A DNA stretch of 64,000 nt from positions 1-64,000 of the forward strand of contig JBLXFD010000013.1 of NCBI GenBank assembly GCA_048262455.1. Reading direction: 5' to 3'. The notes beneath the pieces were generated by a model that was not told the origin of the DNA, did no database searches, and saw only the letters and a list, made by a program, of their open reading frames with translations. The position numbers and the translations under genes were made by a program. The stretch comes from Psychromarinibacter sp048262455. Its GTDB lineage: Bacteria; Pseudomonadota; Alphaproteobacteria; Rhodobacterales; Rhodobacteraceae. Positions 61,690 to 64,000 of this stretch are shown in pieces; position 1 is the first letter of the stretch; each line of letters opens with the position of its first letter.

Positions 61690-62139
61690 ATGGCCGATTC
61701 CGACCTTATCAAGCTTTACTCCGGGCGGATCCTGGAACTGGCGGCGGAGATCCCGCACGCCGGCCGGCTGGACGCGCCCCGCGCCACCGCCAAGAAACGC
61801 TCGCCATTGTGCGGGTCGACCGTCACGGTGGACCTCGACACCGAGGATGGCCGCGTCAGCGCCTATGCGCAGGACGTGAAGGCCTGCGCGCTTGGCCAGG
61901 CGGCGGCGGCGGTGGTGGGGGGCGGCATCCTCGGCTGCACCCGCCAGCAGGTGGAAACCGCGCGCGATCAGCTGAAGGCGATGCTGAAGGAAGACGGCCC
62001 GGTCCCCGACGCGCCCTTCGACGGGCTCGAGGTGCTGCTGCCGGCGCGCGAGTACAAGAACCGCCACGCCTCGATCCTGCTGACGCTGGAAGCGGCAAGC
62101 GAGGCCTTCGCCGAGGCCGACAAGGCCGCCTGCGCCTGA
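61690..62139 (+). CDS. NifU-N-like iron-sulfur scaffold protein
   Basis: A 149-residue IscU/NifU_N-like protein. It has SDLIKLYSGRILELAAEIPHAGRLDAPRATAKKRSPLCGSTVTVDL, DVKACALGQAAAAVVGGGILG and a last Cys region ending in the LEAASEAFAEADKAAC tail. Two of the ligand Cys positions (CGS, KACALGQ) are conserved. The third is replaced, as in many stand-alone alphaproteobacterial copies, so a function as a full scaffold is uncertain. No isc/suf genes adjoin. Confidence 0.8.
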   Translation: MADSDLIKLYSGRILELAAEIPHAGRLDAPRATAKKRSPLCGSTVTVDLDTEDGRVSAYAQDVKACALGQAAAAVVGGGILGCTRQQVETARDQLKAMLKEDGPVPDAPFDGLEVLLPAREYKNRHASILLTLEAASEAFAEADKAACA

Positions 62140-62140
62140 A

Positions 62141-62188
62141 CAGGATCTTCCAGAAGATCCTGCGCTTTGGAATTTTCCAGAAAATTCC
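62141..62188. repeat. Two back-to-back palindromes sharing a TTCCAGAA core
   Basis: 62141-62162 pairs CAGGATCTTC with GAAGATCCTG around CA. 62169-62188 pairs GGAATTTTC with GAAAATTCC around CA. The arms differ but the centre TTCCAGAA is identical. They follow the NifU-like stop by 2 bp and may serve as its transcription end, though the loops of 2 nt are too tight for a usual hairpin. Confidence 0.65.
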
Positions 62189-62220
62189 CTCCCCCGGCCT
62201 TGGCGCCTGCCCCCGATTGT

Positions 62221-62257
62221 AAAAAAAACCGCCGCGCTCCGGTGAGGGAGGCGGCGG
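62221..62257 (-). terminator. Rho-independent terminator of the small membrane-protein gene
   Basis: On the minus strand a stem GCGGCGG-type arm (62251-62257, read as CCGCCGC) pairs with GCGGCGG (62229-62235) and runs directly into eight T (62221-62228). It ends the transcript of the gene at 62393-62515. The 130 nt between stop and terminator have no supported gene. Confidence 0.85.
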
Positions 62258-62392
62258 CAAGGGGCGTCCGTCAGAGCGGGGGCCGGTTCCGAGGGGATTG
62301 AGGCACCTCGGGCCATGGACAGGCAATGGCATCGCGCAGAGGTCGGGACAGGCGCGCGATGCACCGGTGGAACGGAACGCAGGCAGAAACCT

Positions 62393-62515
62393 TCAGAGAA
62401 TGACGGGCAGGTTGAGCGCGGTAACCAGCATCAGCACCAGCGCGGCGGCCCCCGCGAAATCACCCAGCAGCGTGGGGGTGGAGCGGGACAGGACAAGTCT
62501 GAGATCGCGGATCAT
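62393..62515 (-). CDS. 40-residue membrane protein, candidate SOS-regulated
   Basis: A short ORF, MIRDLRLVLSRSTPTLLGDFAGAAALVLMLVTALNLPVIL. It has a basic cytoplasmic N-terminus and one hydrophobic segment (about 20-40). Its ATG at 62515 has a strong GAGGAGG Shine-Dalgarno, and the transcript ends in a clear terminator. Upstream is a GAAC-N7-GAAC direct repeat at 62575-62589, the alphaproteobacterial LexA-box form. Small inner-membrane proteins of this type include SidA, an SOS-induced division inhibitor in Caulobacter. The sequence itself is not similar enough for me to call a family. Confidence 0.7.
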   Translation of the reverse strand: MIRDLRLVLSRSTPTLLGDFAGAAALVLMLVTALNLPVIL

Positions 62516-62574
62516 GGGGGCCTCCTCTCGACAGTTGTTGCACCTTTGTTCTCAAATCGGGAGGGGTATGTAAA

Positions 62575-62589
62575 GAACTTTTTGAGAAC
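62575..62589. promoter_or_regulatory. LexA-type box (GAAC-N7-GAAC) with further half-sites
   Basis: GAAC at 62575-62578 and 62586-62589 are separated by seven bases, the alphaproteobacterial LexA consensus. A third GAAC at 62596-62599 gives the perfect 10-bp tandem TTTGAGAACA (62581-62600). An opposite GTTC lies at 62548-62551. The box lies 60 bp upstream of the small ORF start. Confidence 0.6.
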
Positions 62590-62600
62590 ATTTGAGAACA

Positions 62601-63163
62601 AATTGATTTTGGGTGGTGAGGACAGGGTGTGCGGCTTGCGCGGGACCTCGTTCGTAGGGGCTGGCGGAAGCACTCCTCAGGAGGATTGTTGCTCGGTGAA
62701 TCCGACTGATCGTTGCGCATTTGCAGAGGAGCGAGAGAGGAGCGAGCGCGGGCGATTAAGCGAGGCCGCGCGTAGAACGGTAGAAGCAGTGGGCTGTCCG
62801 CACCAACATCTACCCCAAGAGAGTCGAGCCCCCACCCCGGCACCCGGATCGTACAGCTTAGATGAATACTCAAGAACCGCACGACAAGGCGGACCGCCGG
62901 TCCGCAGGGACGCCGCGTCTGGAAGCCGCCTTGCTTCTTCGGTCCCTCTGAGACCCGTGCCTTGCCCTTTCCCACCGCCCTCGTGCCGCGATGTCGAGCG
63001 GCGGGCGTCTGTACGGAACGTGGCTCGCCCACAGCGAACGACGTTGCCCTCAACGCTGCTCGCTTAAATCCGCCAGCTACGCTCTACGGCACTTGGCAGA
63101 TCGTTAGTGTCCAATGGTCAGCTTCGACTAATCCCAACGGCCACCCCAACCGCTGCACCTGCT
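62601..63163. other. Gene-free 560-bp stretch before recG
   Basis: No supported gene on either strand. A 7-bp hairpin GCGGACC/GGTCCGC lies at 62889-62905. Composition is less GC-rich and codon-unlike, so ORFs across it look random. It may hold a remnant insertion, an sRNA or the 3' region of recG. Confidence 0.4.
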
Positions 63164-64000
63164 CTACCCGACCCCGATCAGCCGGATCGCCTTCTCCTGC
63201 TCCATCAGCCAAAGCAGAACCCGCGCCGCCTGCCCCCGCGGCCCTTCCAGCTTCGGATCCTGCGCCAGCAGCCGCCGCGCGTCGGCCTGGGCCACCTCCA
63301 TCAGCGCCGCCTGCCGCTCCAGGTCCGCGATCCGGAACTTCGGGAGCCCCGATTGCGCCGTGCCGATCAGGTCGCCCGCGCCCCGCATCGCCAGATCCTC
63401 CTCGGCGATGCGAAACCCGTCCTCGGTCTCGCGCAGCACCTCCAGCCGTCGCCGCGCGCTGTCGGTCAGCGGCGGCTGGTACATCAGCAGGCAGGTGGAG
63501 GCCGCCGCGCCCCTTCCCACGCGCCCGCGCAACTGGTGCAGCTGCGCCAGCCCGAAACTCTCCGCCCGTTCGATCACCATGATCGTTGCCGCGGGCACGT
63601 CCACCCCCACCTCGATCACCGTGGTCGCCACCAGCACGGAGGTCTCCCCCGCCACGAAGCGCGCCATGGCCGCGTCCTTGTCACGGGGCGGCATCTGCCC
63701 GTGCACCAGTCCGACGCAGCCCTCGCCAAGAGCCGGCGCCAAGGCCGCGCTCAGGGCGCGAAAGCGTTCCTCGGCGGCGGTCATGTCGACCGTCTCGCTC
63801 TCTTCCACCAGCGGGCAGACCCAGTAGGCCTGTGCCCCTTCGGCCACCACGCGGCGCAACCGCTCCACCACCTCGTCCAATCGCCCGGCCGACACGAGGA
63901 CGGTGGTGATGGGCTTACGCCCCGGCGGCTTCTCGTCCAGCACCGCGACGTCCATGTCGCCGTATTGCGCCAGGCTCAGCGACCGCGGGATCGGCGTCGC
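63164..64000 (-). CDS. recG: ATP-dependent DNA helicase RecG, C-terminal part, runs off right edge
   Basis: The visible part starts in helicase motif III (ATPIPRSLSLAQYGDMDVAVLDE) and continues through motifs IV to VI: WVCPLVEESE, VGLVHGQMPPRDKDAAMARFVAGETSVLVATTVIEVGVDVP and QLHQLRGRVGRG. It then has the RecG wedge-type end FRIAEEDLAMRGAGDLIGTAQSGLP. RecG regresses stalled forks. The N-terminal wedge domain and first motifs lie beyond the window. Confidence 0.95.
   Translation of the reverse strand, partial: ATPIPRSLSLAQYGDMDVAVLDEKPPGRKPITTVLVSAGRLDEVVERLRRVVAEGAQAYWVCPLVEESETVDMTAAEERFRALSAALAPALGEGCVGLVHGQMPPRDKDAAMARFVAGETSVLVATTVIEVGVDVPAATIMVIERAESFGLAQLHQLRGRVGRGAAASTCLLMYQPPLTDSARRRLEVLRETEDGFRIAEEDLAMRGAGDLIGTAQSGLPKFRIADLERQAALMEVAQADARRLLAQDPKLEGPRGQAARVLLWLMEQEKAIRLIGVG

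Noticed and set aside
62640..63160. Arg/Pro-rich frames in the gap before recG
   Set aside because: No domain, biased composition on all frames, no ribosome-binding sites.
1..64000. CRISPR array or complete insertion sequence
   Set aside because: No regularly spaced direct repeats with unique spacers and no transposase gene were found on either strand.

Overview
The window reads as a chromosome segment of an alphaproteobacterium of the Rhodobacteraceae (Roseobacter/Salipiger-like). The evidence is high GC, Aap/Bzt-type amino-acid and tripartite tricarboxylate (TctABC) uptake systems, an OlsB ornithine-lipid enzyme, HWE-type sensor kinases, family-typical intergenic repeats and a GAAC-N7-GAAC LexA box. 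This placement rests on gene content, not on a marker gene.

Region 1 (1-7.9 kb) is accessory DNA. It holds the front of a Zn/Cd-type P-type ATPase, a small lipoprotein, a secreted L,D-transpeptidase, an N-terminally short HWE kinase, a small XRE regulator divergent from a putative QxK nuclease, two tandem DUF5681 proteins and a ParB-DNA methyltransferase fusion. It ends in an AT-rich stretch with repeated TTCCCTG boxes. Region 2 (7.9-19.7 kb) is ordinary chromosome: LysR with divergent luciferase-like and SDR oxidoreductases, a quinone-oxidoreductase-like enzyme, two orphan sensor kinases, a nucleoside-recognition membrane protein, an alpha/beta hydrolase, a six-helix membrane protein and a solo peptide-type binding protein.

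Region 3 (19.9-29.3 kb) is a two-operon catabolic unit for an unidentified acid or sugar acid. One operon encodes TctC, TctB, TctA, a TIM-barrel epimerase and an enolase-superfamily enzyme. The other encodes a Gfo/Idh/MocA oxidoreductase, a DUF993 protein, another epimerase and a TetR repressor. Both operons carry nearly the same 22-bp inverted repeat 15 bp before the first start codon, so TetR is the likely common repressor. A CAT-anticodon tRNA and a duplicated ~218-bp repeat follow.

Region 4 (29.9-46.9 kb) is a polyuronate, probably alginate, utilisation locus. An ABC importer of the AlgS/AlgM1/AlgM2/AlgQ type sits with a 777-residue PL15-like exolyase lacking a signal peptide, an SDR (candidate DEH reductase), a KdgF-like cupin and a UxuA-like mannonate dehydratase. 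On the other strand lie a ManD-like dehydratase, an oxidoreductase, a 2-hydroxyacid dehydrogenase, a GntR/FCD regulator and a glucarate-dehydratase-like enzyme. A perfect 14-bp palindrome lies in the divergent promoter region.

Region 5 (47.0-55.8 kb) is an aminotransferase-AapJ-AapQ-AapM-enolase-AapP operon, followed by a fused enoyl-CoA hydratase/3-hydroxyacyl-CoA dehydrogenase. Region 6 (55.9-64.0 kb) is housekeeping: DUF475, Uup-like ABC-F, OlsB, MsrB, BamE-like lipoprotein, DUF177, HisI, a NifU-like scaffold, and recG running off the right edge. Between the last two is an overlooked 40-residue membrane protein with a strong ribosome-binding site, a LexA-type box and its own terminator.
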